Assembly (NCBI RefSeq): GCF_000812565.1
Contig: NZ_JTAM01000004.1
Span: 124,001 to 188,000 of the forward strand
Length of the DNA stretch: 64,000 nt
DNA from: Flammeovirga sp. OC4
GTDB lineage: Bacteria; Bacteroidota; Bacteroidia; Cytophagales; Flammeovirgaceae
Direction of reading: 5' to 3'
The position numbers and the translations under genes are program-made. Positions within the stretch are counted from its first letter, which is position 1; each line of letters starts with the position of its first letter. Below the pieces are notes generated by a model. It was given only the letters and a program-made list of their open reading frames with translations, did no database searches and was not told the DNA's origin. Below, piece after piece: positions 47,591 to 55,225 of the stretch.

Positions 47591-49003
47591 TTATTTTTCG
47601 TTATTCAACTTTAATGTCTTTTGATCCTTTTCAAAATCTTCACTATCAACGTACTCTAATAGACGTCCATTCGCTTTTTCGTAAGATAATTTTGCTATTA
47701 ATACTTCGTAGAGAGAGTTGTAAAATGTATTAGCAGCAGCTGCGTAATCTTGTGAAGAGGTTGTCACTTCTACTGAAGATCCCACACCATTCTTAAACTT
47801 AATCTGAGTATTTGTATAAACTTTTTCAGCTACACCCATGTTTTTCTCCTGTAAATTAAGCGTCGCCATGTTTGTTTCATAAACAATACGAGACTGTTCT
47901 TGCTCAATAGAGATCTGACGTTCTAAATCAATACGAGTATTAAGTAATTGTTGACCTTTAAGTTTCTTTTGTTCTATAATTTTCTTACGAGAAAAACCAT
48001 CAAATACTTTCAAACTCAAAGTAATTCCAATATTTGCAAAATCACCTCCATCATCATATAATCCTTGTAACTCTCTTCCACCTGCGTTAAAACCATATCC
48101 GCCAAATGCATATAATTTTGGCCAATATTCAGCCTTGGTAGATCTAATATCAAAATCATTTAATTTGATGTTAGTCTGTAGGATTGAATATTCAATTCTA
48201 TTTTTAGCAACTGCTAAATCAGTAGGCGTTACAATAAAGTCTCTGAAATCTTCTAATTTCTCAGCTAGCTCCATTGATGCATTGATATCCATTCCCATCT
48301 GAAACTTCAATAATTTTTCAGCGATCACATTCATTTGTTTTGATTGTGTTTCCTGAATCACCATACTATTGTAGTTAACCTCGATTCTATTCAGTTCAGT
48401 CTCTTCTACCATACCCGCTTCATACATTGCTTTGGTTTCGTTGTAAAGACCTTCTAAAATTTCTCTATTCTCAATAATTAGATCTAAAAATTCTCTTTGT
48501 ACTAGAACGTAGTAGTAAGCTTGAGTTACAGCTTCTGCTACATCAATTTTAGAACGGATTAATTCCTTTGAAGCTAACTCAGTGTAAACTTTTGCAGCTT
48601 GAACACCAATAAAAAATGTTCCATCAAAAATTAATTGTGAAGCTTTTAACTGAAGACTAGAGTTGTACTTTGTTCCAAATTCAGCACCTATAATATCTGA
48701 ATTAGGGTCAGTGAAATCTGATGGAATAAATACTCTTTGAATTTTAACATTATCAATTAGTTGACCTTCAAAATCAATTTGTGGTAAACCAATAGAAATA
48801 ATTTCTCCTACTTTAGCTTGAGAGATGCCCTGTTCTAAAACAGCATTTTTAATTGTACCTGTATTTTGGAAAGCATAGTTGATACAATCTTGCACACTAA
48901 ATAATGGCACACCTTGTACATTAGTGGTTGTTTGTTGTGCAGACAGTTGTAAACTAAAAAATAAGCTTAAAAAAGCTACGATCCATTGAAGGACGTTTTT
49001 CAT
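47591..49003 (-). CDS. TolC-family outer membrane efflux protein
   Basis: 470 residues with a signal peptide (LFFSLQLSAQ) and two repeated long alpha-helical halves typical of the OEP/TolC family, with VAEAVTQAYYYVLVQREFLD in the first half. Outer-membrane exit duct of the RND system. Its ATG overlaps the stop of the tetR gene (ATGA, four bases), showing translational coupling within the operon. Confidence 0.92.
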   Translation of the reverse strand: MKNVLQWIVAFLSLFFSLQLSAQQTTTNVQGVPLFSVQDCINYAFQNTGTIKNAVLEQGISQAKVGEIISIGLPQIDFEGQLIDNVKIQRVFIPSDFTDPNSDIIGAEFGTKYNSSLQLKASQLIFDGTFFIGVQAAKVYTELASKELIRSKIDVAEAVTQAYYYVLVQREFLDLIIENREILEGLYNETKAMYEAGMVEETELNRIEVNYNSMVIQETQSKQMNVIAEKLLKFQMGMDINASMELAEKLEDFRDFIVTPTDLAVAKNRIEYSILQTNIKLNDFDIRSTKAEYWPKLYAFGGYGFNAGGRELQGLYDDGGDFANIGITLSLKVFDGFSRKKIIEQKKLKGQQLLNTRIDLERQISIEQEQSRIVYETNMATLNLQEKNMGVAEKVYTNTQIKFKNGVGSSVEVTTSSQDYAAAANTFYNSLYEVLIAKLSYEKANGRLLEYVDSEDFEKDQKTLKLNNEK

Positions 49004-49644
49004 AAGTTTGTAGTTTGTGATTCTTGACTAATAAATTCGTTTAGGTATTGATCCAATAATTTGACACCATTTGGAGTGGCAATACCTCTAATAAAGTGTT
49101 TGAATAATTCCACTTGTAGCTTGGCTACTGGAAACCGGTCATGTGGGAATACAGAAGTATCAAAAGCGACCTCTACTTGCCACATTCTCATTAAAACTAA
49201 CATTTCCACATCAATATCATCATAGAAATGTCCTTCGGAACTCCCTTGCTTGATGATTGATATTAAAGTTTCATGAAAGCACCCTTCTTTATGGCATTCG
49301 TATTTATCCCATACTTCAGGATAAAACTTCTTCAAGTCCATAAAAACTGAAGGATTAATCGCACGCATTCTTTCATAAAAGAAATAAAATATCTTAGCCA
49401 GTTTGAAAACACCATCCTGGTCTAATTTCCCTACTCCTTCTATAAATTTTGAGTCCTCTTCCATATAAAAAGAAAGAGTAAATTCGATAAGTTCTTTTTT
49501 ATTTCTAAAGACATTATACAAGGTTTTTTTTGACATGCCCAATTGCTCAGCAATGTCTGACATTGTCACTCTTTTGAGCCCTAAACCTTGAAATTGTTTT
49601 CGTGCTACTTCAATGATACGAAGACGTAATTGATCATTTACCAC
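49000..49644 (-). CDS. TetR/AcrR-family repressor of the efflux operon
   Basis: 214 residues. N-terminal HTH at about 9-55 with VTMSDIAEQLGMSKKTLYNV, and an all-helical ligand domain. First gene of tetR-OMF-adaptor-RND, so it likely autoregulates the operon. Start is GTG at 49644; no in-frame ATG lies between it and the TAG upstream. A promoter with inverted GGAAAC/GTTTCC repeats lies 118-198 bases upstream. Confidence 0.9.
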   Translation of the reverse strand: MVNDQLRLRIIEVARKQFQGLGLKRVTMSDIAEQLGMSKKTLYNVFRNKKELIEFTLSFYMEEDSKFIEGVGKLDQDGVFKLAKIFYFFYERMRAINPSVFMDLKKFYPEVWDKYECHKEGCFHETLISIIKQGSSEGHFYDDIDVEMLVLMRMWQVEVAFDTSVFPHDRFPVAKLQVELFKHFIRGIATPNGVKLLDQYLNEFISQESQTTNL

Positions 49645-49761
49645 GACAGATATGATTGACTATTTAGTTAGAGTATGATAAAAGTTAAGATGAAATGAAT
49701 TGTCATTAGGCACCTGTAATTAAATGAGTTTCATAATTAATTAGATGTTTAATTGACGAGA

Positions 49762-49769
49762 CAAACATA
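49762..49769 (-). promoter_or_regulatory. -7 element of the tetR-efflux operon
   Basis: TATGTTTG on the minus strand matches TAnnTTTG. It lies about 118 bases upstream of the GTG start, leaving a long leader. GGAAAC/GTTTCC repeats flank the -33 to -7 spacer. Confidence 0.5.
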
Positions 49770-49770
49770 A

Positions 49771-49798
49771 GGAAACCCAAAGTAATAAAAAAGTTTCC
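49771..49798. promoter_or_regulatory. Candidate TetR operator, GGAAAC-N16-GTTTCC
   Basis: Inverted repeat GGAAAC (49771-49776) and GTTTCC (49793-49798), 16 bases apart, placed directly against the -7 element. Repressor bound here would block polymerase. It is a guess from symmetry and position. Confidence 0.45.
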
Positions 49799-49842
49799 AT
49801 GGTTTTATTTTACTTAATTTTAAAAAATATTCCATGGAAACT
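49792..49842. repeat. 11-bp inverted repeat AGTTTCCATGG / CCATGGAAACT
   Basis: Perfect 11-base arms at 49792-49802 and 49832-49842 around 29 bases. Each arm contains the palindrome CCATGG and the GTTTCC/GGAAAC half-site also found in the operator candidate, so it may be a second TetR-binding region. Confidence 0.6.
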
Positions 49843-49944
49843 ATTGTTTTGTTAAAATTCACATTTGTTTAATTGAAAATGAGTTGAATTTATTCGATAA
49901 CACTGCACTTCAAACACATGAGTTTGAAAAAAGTTTAATAAAAA

Positions 49945-49977
49945 AAAGAGGTGAAGTTTTGAATGCTTCACCTCTTT
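49945..49977 (-). terminator. Rho-independent terminator of the cytochrome-lipoprotein unit
   Basis: 12-bp stem AAAGAGGTGAAG / CTTCACCTCTTT with a nine-base loop, directly downstream of the minus-strand gene ending at 49989. An A-run at left gives the U-tract on the minus strand. Confidence 0.8.
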
Positions 49978-49988
49978 CATTTTATCAA

Positions 49989-50426
49989 TTATATCTTATC
50001 GAGATACAACTTCTTAATTCTCACATTTGGCCCAGGACATTGCGTCTCATGACAATTGACACACAATGAAACGGTATTATTAAAAAACTCCATTTGTCCT
50101 TCCAAAGGAATCTCTTTTTGCTGAGCTACATGTTTGATAAACATTGCTGCTTTTTGCTGGTAATCTTTTGTCGCTGTTTTTCCTTCTTCTGTTGGTACTG
50201 CAGTCAAAATATGTCCCACATCCAAAGCAATATTGTTCAATGATTCACCTTTAAGTATTGCACTTCTTTGTGCTTCCATTTGATCTGTTGCTCCACGCAT
50301 CAACCATGCTAATTCAGAACCTCCATTAGGATACCTTGAAGATACTTTTTCTTTGGGTTGCTGGCAACGAACAAAAGAGAGTAGGATAAAACTGATAGAA
50401 GCTACAATAGAAATGTACTTTTTCAT
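49989..50426 (-). CDS. Small lipoprotein with a c-type heme motif
   Basis: 145 residues. Lipoprotein signal ending FVRC, then a helical domain, then CVNCH near the C-terminus, a single heme c attachment motif (CxxCH). It resembles small monoheme cytochromes seen in Bacteroidota. A GTG three codons upstream is possible, but ATG 50426 suits the signal peptide better. A DUF4920 gene lies 21 bases upstream on the same strand. Confidence 0.75.
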   Translation of the reverse strand: MKKYISIVASISFILLSFVRCQQPKEKVSSRYPNGGSELAWLMRGATDQMEAQRSAILKGESLNNIALDVGHILTAVPTEEGKTATKDYQQKAAMFIKHVAQQKEIPLEGQMEFFNNTVSLCVNCHETQCPGPNVRIKKLYLDKI

Positions 50427-50447
50427 TTTCAACACTATTATGACGAC

Positions 50448-50912
50448 TTAGTTTTCAATGGCTACACCTTCTGCCATAAAAGTATATTTTACTTCAGGAG
50501 CATCAATTTTAGCAATCTCCTCTTCTGATTTCCCTGCATCTTCTGCATAGTGCTTTAACGTCGGTACATCAATGACCTCTTTTTTAGCCACACCTTTAAT
50601 GACCGCCTTTTTCCCAGCTGCATCTTTTGGAACAAAAAATTTGTAATCTTTGAATTTCACAAAGACATCTTTTTCTCCTTCACCCATTGGCATGGTCAAC
50701 CAACATCCTTTTTTCTGACAAACACCTGTAATTTCGCCTTCCAATTGTACGTTCACAGTTTCTTCTTGTCCTAGTTTTGACTTTAATGCTGAAGAGGCAA
50801 TAGCATTTTCGATTTCAAAAGTATCTCCAAAATAAGCTACATCTTGAGATTTTTTTTGTTCACAGCTGAAAAACAACAGCAATGAAATCAAGGCTAAATG
50901 AATAGATTTCAT
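50448..50912 (-). CDS. DUF4920 lipoprotein
   Basis: 154 residues. Lipobox LLFFSC (Cys17), then a conserved beta-barrel with VNVQLEGEITGVCQKKGCW and DVFVKFKDYKFFVPKDAAGK. The CxxxxC in GVCQKKGCW is a possible metal or disulfide site. The family is widespread but of unknown role. The frame runs upstream to 50975, but that start overlaps the promoter element at 50973-50980, which fixes ATG 50912 as the true start. Confidence 0.82.
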   Translation of the reverse strand: MKSIHLALISLLLFFSCEQKKSQDVAYFGDTFEIENAIASSALKSKLGQEETVNVQLEGEITGVCQKKGCWLTMPMGEGEKDVFVKFKDYKFFVPKDAAGKKAVIKGVAKKEVIDVPTLKHYAEDAGKSEEEIAKIDAPEVKYTFMAEGVAIEN

Positions 50913-50972
50913 GTTAGTAAGTAATATGTTTATAATTAAATTAGTTATTTCAGTACCATTCCTAGTACTTAA

Positions 50973-50980
50973 CAAAGGTA
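50973..50980 (-). promoter_or_regulatory. -7 promoter element of the DUF4920 unit
   Basis: TACCTTTG on the minus strand, 61 bases before the start codon, matches TAnnTTTG. Its position also argues against the longer frame start. Confidence 0.5.
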
Positions 50981-51128
50981 AGTACTAATACAAAACTATT
51001 TAATACGAATCCCTATTATTGTTTTGCAATTTCTAATTAGACAATTGACTTTTAATCTGTAATTAGACCATCATTTAGTAGTACCTCCATCGGCCTTGAA
51101 GGTAACATTAAGTTAGTTTACGATGTAC

Positions 51129-52055
51129 TTAATGAATTTTCTTCAAAAGTTGCTCTACATAAACTGAGGGAACTTCTTCTACTGTAATAGACATTTTAAT
51201 ATCCTCTAAAGGTCTATTTTGAGGATTTACTTTTTGCGCAGCAATTTTATCAATGACTTCCAGCCCTTCCACCACTTGTCCTAATACTGTATATTCTCTA
51301 TCAAGGAAAGGTGCTCCACCGTATTTTGTATATGCAATACGCTCTTTTCTTGTTGGCTTTTCGATCAGCTGCACCTCATACTTTTTCTCCATCATAGGAA
51401 TACATTTCTTCATTAGTCGTTTTTGACCTGCCACATCCCCTCTTTCTCCTAATTGTACATAAGCCTGATTAATTCTAGAATATTCTGGATCTTCAATCAA
51501 AGAAGAAAAATATTGATTCACTCTTTTATAATCTGTTTTGGAATCATAAAGGCTCTCTTTTGTATATTTTTTTCCATCTACAATATAAAACTGACAACCA
51601 CTTGATTTTTTATCTGGATTAGAAGGACCTCCTTTTCTTGCCATTGCCAATGCTCCTTTCTGATGAAAATACTTGTAATTGATTTCTGCAGGCAAAAGGT
51701 CTCCTATTTCTCCCCTTCCAAGATTTTCATTTTCATCCGCAAATCTTGAATCAGGATCACCTCCTTGTATCATAAAACCGTTAATTACTCGATGGAATAA
51801 TAAACTGTCATAATAATGTTGGCGGACCAATTTTATAAAGTTTTCTCTATGAATCGGCGTCTCTTTATAGAGAACTATCTTCATTGCTCCATATTCTGTC
51901 GTTAGGGTTAATAAAAAGTCATCATTAGGATCTTCTACCTCTGTAGCCACTTTTTTGTCCTCTTCCCAATCACCATTTTGAGATTTTGAACAAGAAAAAC
52001 CTATTAAACTGACCAGTATTAGATATAAAAAAGCTGTTTGTAATTTTTTTTTCAT
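51129..52055 (-). CDS. Lipoprotein cyclophilin-type peptidyl-prolyl isomerase
   Basis: 308 residues. Signal with lipobox GFSC, then a cyclophilin: FHRVINGFMIQGGDPD holds the catalytic Arg, followed by GALAMARKG and GCQFYIVDG. An insertion of about 70 residues separates that block from the last strand motif YTVLGQVVEGLEVID. It probably assists folding of exported proteins in the periplasm. The insertion is seen in other Bacteroidota cyclophilins (from memory). Confidence 0.9.
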   Translation of the reverse strand: MKKKLQTAFLYLILVSLIGFSCSKSQNGDWEEDKKVATEVEDPNDDFLLTLTTEYGAMKIVLYKETPIHRENFIKLVRQHYYDSLLFHRVINGFMIQGGDPDSRFADENENLGRGEIGDLLPAEINYKYFHQKGALAMARKGGPSNPDKKSSGCQFYIVDGKKYTKESLYDSKTDYKRVNQYFSSLIEDPEYSRINQAYVQLGERGDVAGQKRLMKKCIPMMEKKYEVQLIEKPTRKERIAYTKYGGAPFLDREYTVLGQVVEGLEVIDKIAAQKVNPQNRPLEDIKMSITVEEVPSVYVEQLLKKIH

Positions 52056-52523
52056 TTTTTTCTCTGTCGGATATATTGTTTTCGACTTTTTGTCGTTATA
52101 AAAATAAATGCTTAGTAATCAGACTGAATAACTTATGATTGTTATTCGCTATTTTTTTGTAATTACAACGCTCAAAATGCATGATGACTAGAAACTCTAA
52201 TCATTTTTTAAGGTAGTGATATCAAAGCAATAGTAATCAAAAAGTTTATCTGATTACAAAATACTCATCATAAATAAATTTACGTTGTATTATTTATTTA
52301 TCATGTGCGACACGAAGTTAAGGACCAGTTCAGATGTAAACGAAGTTTTACCATTTCTTTTTTTGCCCTATTCTTTATTGGATTATCATTATGTAACCTA
52401 GGTTATACTATGTTATCCTATTTTGAGTAGAAGAAAAGTAACCAGCTAAGATTCTCCGTTTCTTTTGTACGAATACTTCATAAATGATAATCAAGACAAG
52501 GACCAAGATTAAAATAGCAACTT
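52056..52523. other. Divergent spacer with a 12-bp palindrome
   Basis: 468 AT-rich bases between the divergent cyclophilin and degenerate receiver genes. The only clear structure is TAACCTAGGTTA, a perfect palindrome at 52394-52405, about 120 bases upstream of the receiver gene. It could be an operator. No small gene is convincing. Confidence 0.4.
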
Positions 52524-52937
52524 ATGACGATGGCGTTCTCAAACAGCATAGAAAGACCTATGGTACAAAACAAAGCAATAGTGGTTGATAATAATATTAT
52601 CAATGCGCACTATCTTAAAAAAATCCTCATGGATGAAGGACTAGACATTAATGTGATTACTGAAACAAGTCAATTATTTACACTAGTAGATAATCCATCC
52701 GTGAAAATGGTATTTCTGGATTCGGAAACACTCGGAATGTACTTACAAGAGACAATCAACAAACTTCAAGATTACTGTGAAGCAAATGATAGAGAAATTA
52801 CAATTGTCGGTACAACTCCATATTCTTTAGCAGGTGCTAGAAAAAAACTTTTGAACTTGGGCGTACAGTATGCTTTAAGTACTCCAATTTATAAAAAACA
52901 CCTTGCTGAGATCTTAAGTGCAAGTATCATTGCATAA
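52524..52937 (+). CDS. Degenerate receiver-like protein
   Basis: 137 residues that follow the CheY fold: AIVVDNNIINAHYLKKIL (first strand and helix), VFLDSE with D66 at the phospho-acceptor position, IVGTTPY, and YALSTPI. The acidic pair is reduced to D22-N23, and the switch lysine (K-P) is replaced by T120-P121. It may therefore not be phosphorylated normally. No domain is attached and no kinase is adjacent. Start ATG 52524 is the first in frame; a second ATG is two codons later. Confidence 0.6.
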   Translation: MTMAFSNSIERPMVQNKAIVVDNNIINAHYLKKILMDEGLDINVITETSQLFTLVDNPSVKMVFLDSETLGMYLQETINKLQDYCEANDREITIVGTTPYSLAGARKKLLNLGVQYALSTPIYKKHLAEILSASIIA

Positions 52938-52941
52938 AAAA

Positions 52942-52971
52942 GCACCGTAATAGATCAAACTACTACAGTGC
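52942..52971. terminator. Bidirectional terminator
   Basis: 12-bp stem with G-T pairs (GCACCGTAATAG / CTACTACAGTGC) and a six-base loop, flanked by A- and T-runs, between the convergent receiver and fabD genes. Confidence 0.7.
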
Positions 52972-53004
52972 CATTTTTTATTTTGTTTCTACTTATCTCT
53001 TCTT

Positions 53005-53874
53005 CTATAAAGAAGTAGTAGGCATCTTACGGTCTACTTTTTTCACAAGACCTGACAAAACTTTACCTGGTCCACACTCAATAAACTCAGTAACGCCATC
53101 AGCGATCATTGCTTGAACAATTTGCGTCCATTTTACAGGAGCAGTCAATTGTGCAATCAAGTTTTCTTTGATTACTGCTGGATCAGTTTGTGGTTTAGCG
53201 TCTACATTTTGGTAGATTGGGCATTTTGGAGTGTTCAATACAGTCTCCTCAATAGCCTTTTGTAATTCAGCTTTTGCTGGCTCCATAAATGGTGAGTGGA
53301 AAGCACCACCGACAGGAAGTGGTAAAGCTCTTTTTGCTCCCGCTTCTTTTGCAGCTTCACAAGCCTTCTCAATTCCTTCTTTGCTACCAGAAATCACCAA
53401 TTGACCTGGGCAATTGTAGTTAGCAGGTACTACACCTTCAACACCTTCACATACTTTTTCTACATCCTCATCTGAAAGGCCTAAGATAGCAGCCATTGTA
53501 GAAGGATTCATTTCACATGCTTTTTGCATCGCTGCAGCTCTTTTTGCTACTAATTGTAAAGCATCTTCAAAGTTTAATGCTCCACAAGCTACTAAAGCAG
53601 AAAATTCACCAAGAGAGTGTCCAGCAACTACGTCAGGAGTAAACTCTTCTGCACATAATGCAGTGATTACCGAATGAAGAAATACAGCAGGTTGTGTAAC
53701 GTTTGTTTGTTTTAATTCTTCTGCAGTACCTTCAAACATTACGTCAGTGATACGGAAACCAAGAATATCATTGGCTTTTTCAAAAAGTGCTTTAGCCTCT
53801 TCATTTGAGTCATATAGCTCTTTACCCATACCAGTAAACTGAGCTCCTTGTCCTGGGAATACGTATGCTTTCAT
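53005..53874 (-). CDS. fabD: Malonyl-CoA:ACP transacylase
   Basis: 289 residues. Start motif VFPGQGAQ, nucleophile Ser87 in GHSLGEFSAL, and the catalytic His in GGAFHSPFM. It loads malonyl groups onto ACP for fatty acid synthesis. Length is normal (about 290-310). Monocistronic here rather than in a fab cluster. Confidence 0.95.
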   Translation of the reverse strand: MKAYVFPGQGAQFTGMGKELYDSNEEAKALFEKANDILGFRITDVMFEGTAEELKQTNVTQPAVFLHSVITALCAEEFTPDVVAGHSLGEFSALVACGALNFEDALQLVAKRAAAMQKACEMNPSTMAAILGLSDEDVEKVCEGVEGVVPANYNCPGQLVISGSKEGIEKACEAAKEAGAKRALPLPVGGAFHSPFMEPAKAELQKAIEETVLNTPKCPIYQNVDAKPQTDPAVIKENLIAQLTAPVKWTQIVQAMIADGVTEFIECGPGKVLSGLVKKVDRKMPTTSL

Positions 53875-53963
53875 ATAAAATATCTTTATTGGTTGATAAC
53901 AATATTCATCAGTATTTCACCTCAAAAAGGTAGAAAATACATGGTCTAAAAAAATTGCAACGG

Positions 53964-53971
53964 CAAAGATA
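53964..53971 (-). promoter_or_regulatory. -7 promoter element of fabD
   Basis: TATCTTTG (then CCG) on the minus strand matches TAnnTTTG, 90 bases before the start codon. No convincing -33 is seen. Confidence 0.45.
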
Positions 53972-54052
53972 AATGATTTATCCTCTTTGTCTTATGATTT
54001 AAATAACATAATGGATTGATTTTGGGAATTTCTATCATCTTTGGGCAACAAA

Positions 54053-54080
54053 AAAGCCTTAACATTTCTGCTAAGGCTTT
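54053..54080 (-). terminator. Terminator of the tRNA-Asn cluster
   Basis: AAAGCCTTA pairs with TAAGGCTTT over a ten-base loop, immediately downstream of the last tRNA, with a run of A at left that is a U-tract on the minus strand. Confidence 0.75.
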
Positions 54081-54081
54081 G

Positions 54082-54155
54082 CTCTCCTTCTTGGACTCGA
54101 ACCAAGGACCCTCTGATTAACAGTCAGATGCTCTAACCAACTGAGCTAAAGGAGA
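54082..54155 (-). tRNA. tRNA-Asn (GTT), copy 3 in transcription order
   Basis: 74 bases folding into a full cloverleaf: acceptor TCTCCTT/AAGGAGA, D stem GCTC/GAGC, anticodon stem TCTGA/TCAGA with loop CTGTTAA (anticodon GTT), T stem CTTGG/CCAAG with loop TTCGAGT, discriminator G. CCA is not encoded. Sixteen bases separate it from the next copy. Confidence 0.95.
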
Positions 54156-54171
54156 AAATTATTTTATGGAG

Positions 54172-54245
54172 CTCCTCTTCTTGGACTCGAACCAAGGACC
54201 CTCTGATTAACAGTCAGATGCTCTAACCAACTGAGCTAAAGAGGA
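54172..54245 (-). tRNA. tRNA-Asn (GTT), copy 2 with a covarying acceptor stem
   Basis: 74 bases, identical to the other two copies except in the acceptor stem, which is TCCTCTT/AAGAGGA rather than TCTCCTT/AAGGAGA. Both strands of the stem changed together, so pairing is kept. CCA is not encoded. Confidence 0.95.
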
Positions 54246-54264
54246 ATGAATTTGAATAAATTTG

Positions 54265-54338
54265 CTCTCCTTCTTGGACTCGAACCAAGGACCCTCTGAT
54301 TAACAGTCAGATGCTCTAACCAACTGAGCTAAAGGAGA
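54265..54338 (-). tRNA. tRNA-Asn (GTT), copy 1 in transcription order
   Basis: 74 bases, same sequence as the copy at 54082-54155. First of the three transcribed, 53 bases downstream of the -7 element. Confidence 0.95.
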
Positions 54339-54390
54339 AGATATTTCAAATTCTGCTTTATTTGTGGAACGTTTTTCCTTTAAAGCGTGG

Positions 54391-54421
54391 CAAAAGTAGT
54401 AGCATTTTTTGAATTTGCAAA
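54391..54421 (-). promoter_or_regulatory. Promoter of the tRNA-Asn cluster
   Basis: On the minus strand, TTTG (at 54418-54421), 19 bases, then TACTTTTG (at 54391-54398). This is a full match to the Bacteroidota -33 TTTG / -7 TAnnTTTG promoter with ideal spacing, the best one in the window. Confidence 0.75.
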
Positions 54422-54495
54422 ATCATTAAATAAAAAAAATGCTAATTAATTTAAATTCTACTGATTTTCAGCTCTAAAAAGATTGAAGTTTTTTT

Positions 54496-55098
54496 TTAAG
54501 ACTCCCAATATCCGTTGATTTCTCCAATATAACTTCTCAAATCATTGACACCAGTTTTGTCCTCTGAAGAGGTAATAAACATAGGAGGAAACTCTTCCCA
54601 CTGCTTTTTTAACTCTCTTTTATAAGTGGCCACTGCTTTGCTGATCTTTCCTTGGCCTAATTTATCGGCTTTTGTAAAAATAATAGCAAACGGCAATTCT
54701 TTCTCTCCCATCCATGCCATAAAATCCAAATCGTTTTTCAACGGCTCGTGACGGATATCTACCAAAACAAAAGTACACATCAAGTTTTCTCTCGAAGCAA
54801 GGTACTTCTTCACCATACGCATAAACTTCTCTCTCTCCGTTTTACTCACCTGTGCGTATCCATACCCTGGAAGGTCACATAAATACCATTCATTATTAAT
54901 AATAAAATGATTGATCAATTGTGTCTTACCTGGTGTAGATGATGTTTTTGCTAATTTCGTTTTTCCCGTAAATGCATTAATTAATGAAGACTTACCCACA
55001 TTGGATCTTCCGATAAATGCATATTCAGGAATTTTAGGTTCAGGACATTTTGCAACATCCGTATTACTTGTCACAAATTCAGCTTCTTTGATTTTCAT
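54496..55098 (-). CDS. engB: Ribosome biogenesis GTPase YihA/YsxC (EngB)
   Basis: 200 residues. G1 loop GRSNVGKS (30-37), G2 region STPGKTQ, G3 CDLPGYG, G4 TKADKL and a C-terminal ITSSEDKTG (G5). It assists assembly of the large ribosomal subunit. Normal length. Single gene with its own -7 element upstream. Confidence 0.96.
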   Translation of the reverse strand: MKIKEAEFVTSNTDVAKCPEPKIPEYAFIGRSNVGKSSLINAFTGKTKLAKTSSTPGKTQLINHFIINNEWYLCDLPGYGYAQVSKTEREKFMRMVKKYLASRENLMCTFVLVDIRHEPLKNDLDFMAWMGEKELPFAIIFTKADKLGQGKISKAVATYKRELKKQWEEFPPMFITSSEDKTGVNDLRSYIGEINGYWES

Positions 55099-55123
55099 GC
55101 TTCTTTTACTTTGTTTTGAAATG

Positions 55124-55131
55124 CAAAGGTA
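55124..55131 (-). promoter_or_regulatory. -7 promoter element of engB
   Basis: TACCTTTG on the minus strand matches TAnnTTTG, 26 bases before the start codon; the -33 side is weak. Confidence 0.45.
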
Positions 55132-55225
55132 AGAGTAATGATTTAAGAATGAATCATTAAGAATAAAGAGTGAAGAGTGAAATTTGTTAATATAGTTTTC
55201 AAAGTATAATTATTCCACTTCTACT

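Larger units (their letters stand above)
49645..49988. other. Regulatory spacer of the efflux operon
   Basis: 344 AT-rich bases between the tetR and cytochrome-lipoprotein genes, holding the promoter, two inverted repeats and, near 49945, a terminator hairpin. Confidence 0.6.

Noticed and set aside
50913-50975. Longer start for the DUF4920 protein
   Set aside because: The extension overlaps the -7 promoter element at 50973-50980, and the lipoprotein signal begins at ATG 50912.
54082-54338. CRISPR array or short tandem repeat
   Set aside because: The three repeats fold as tRNA-Asn cloverleaves with a common anticodon.
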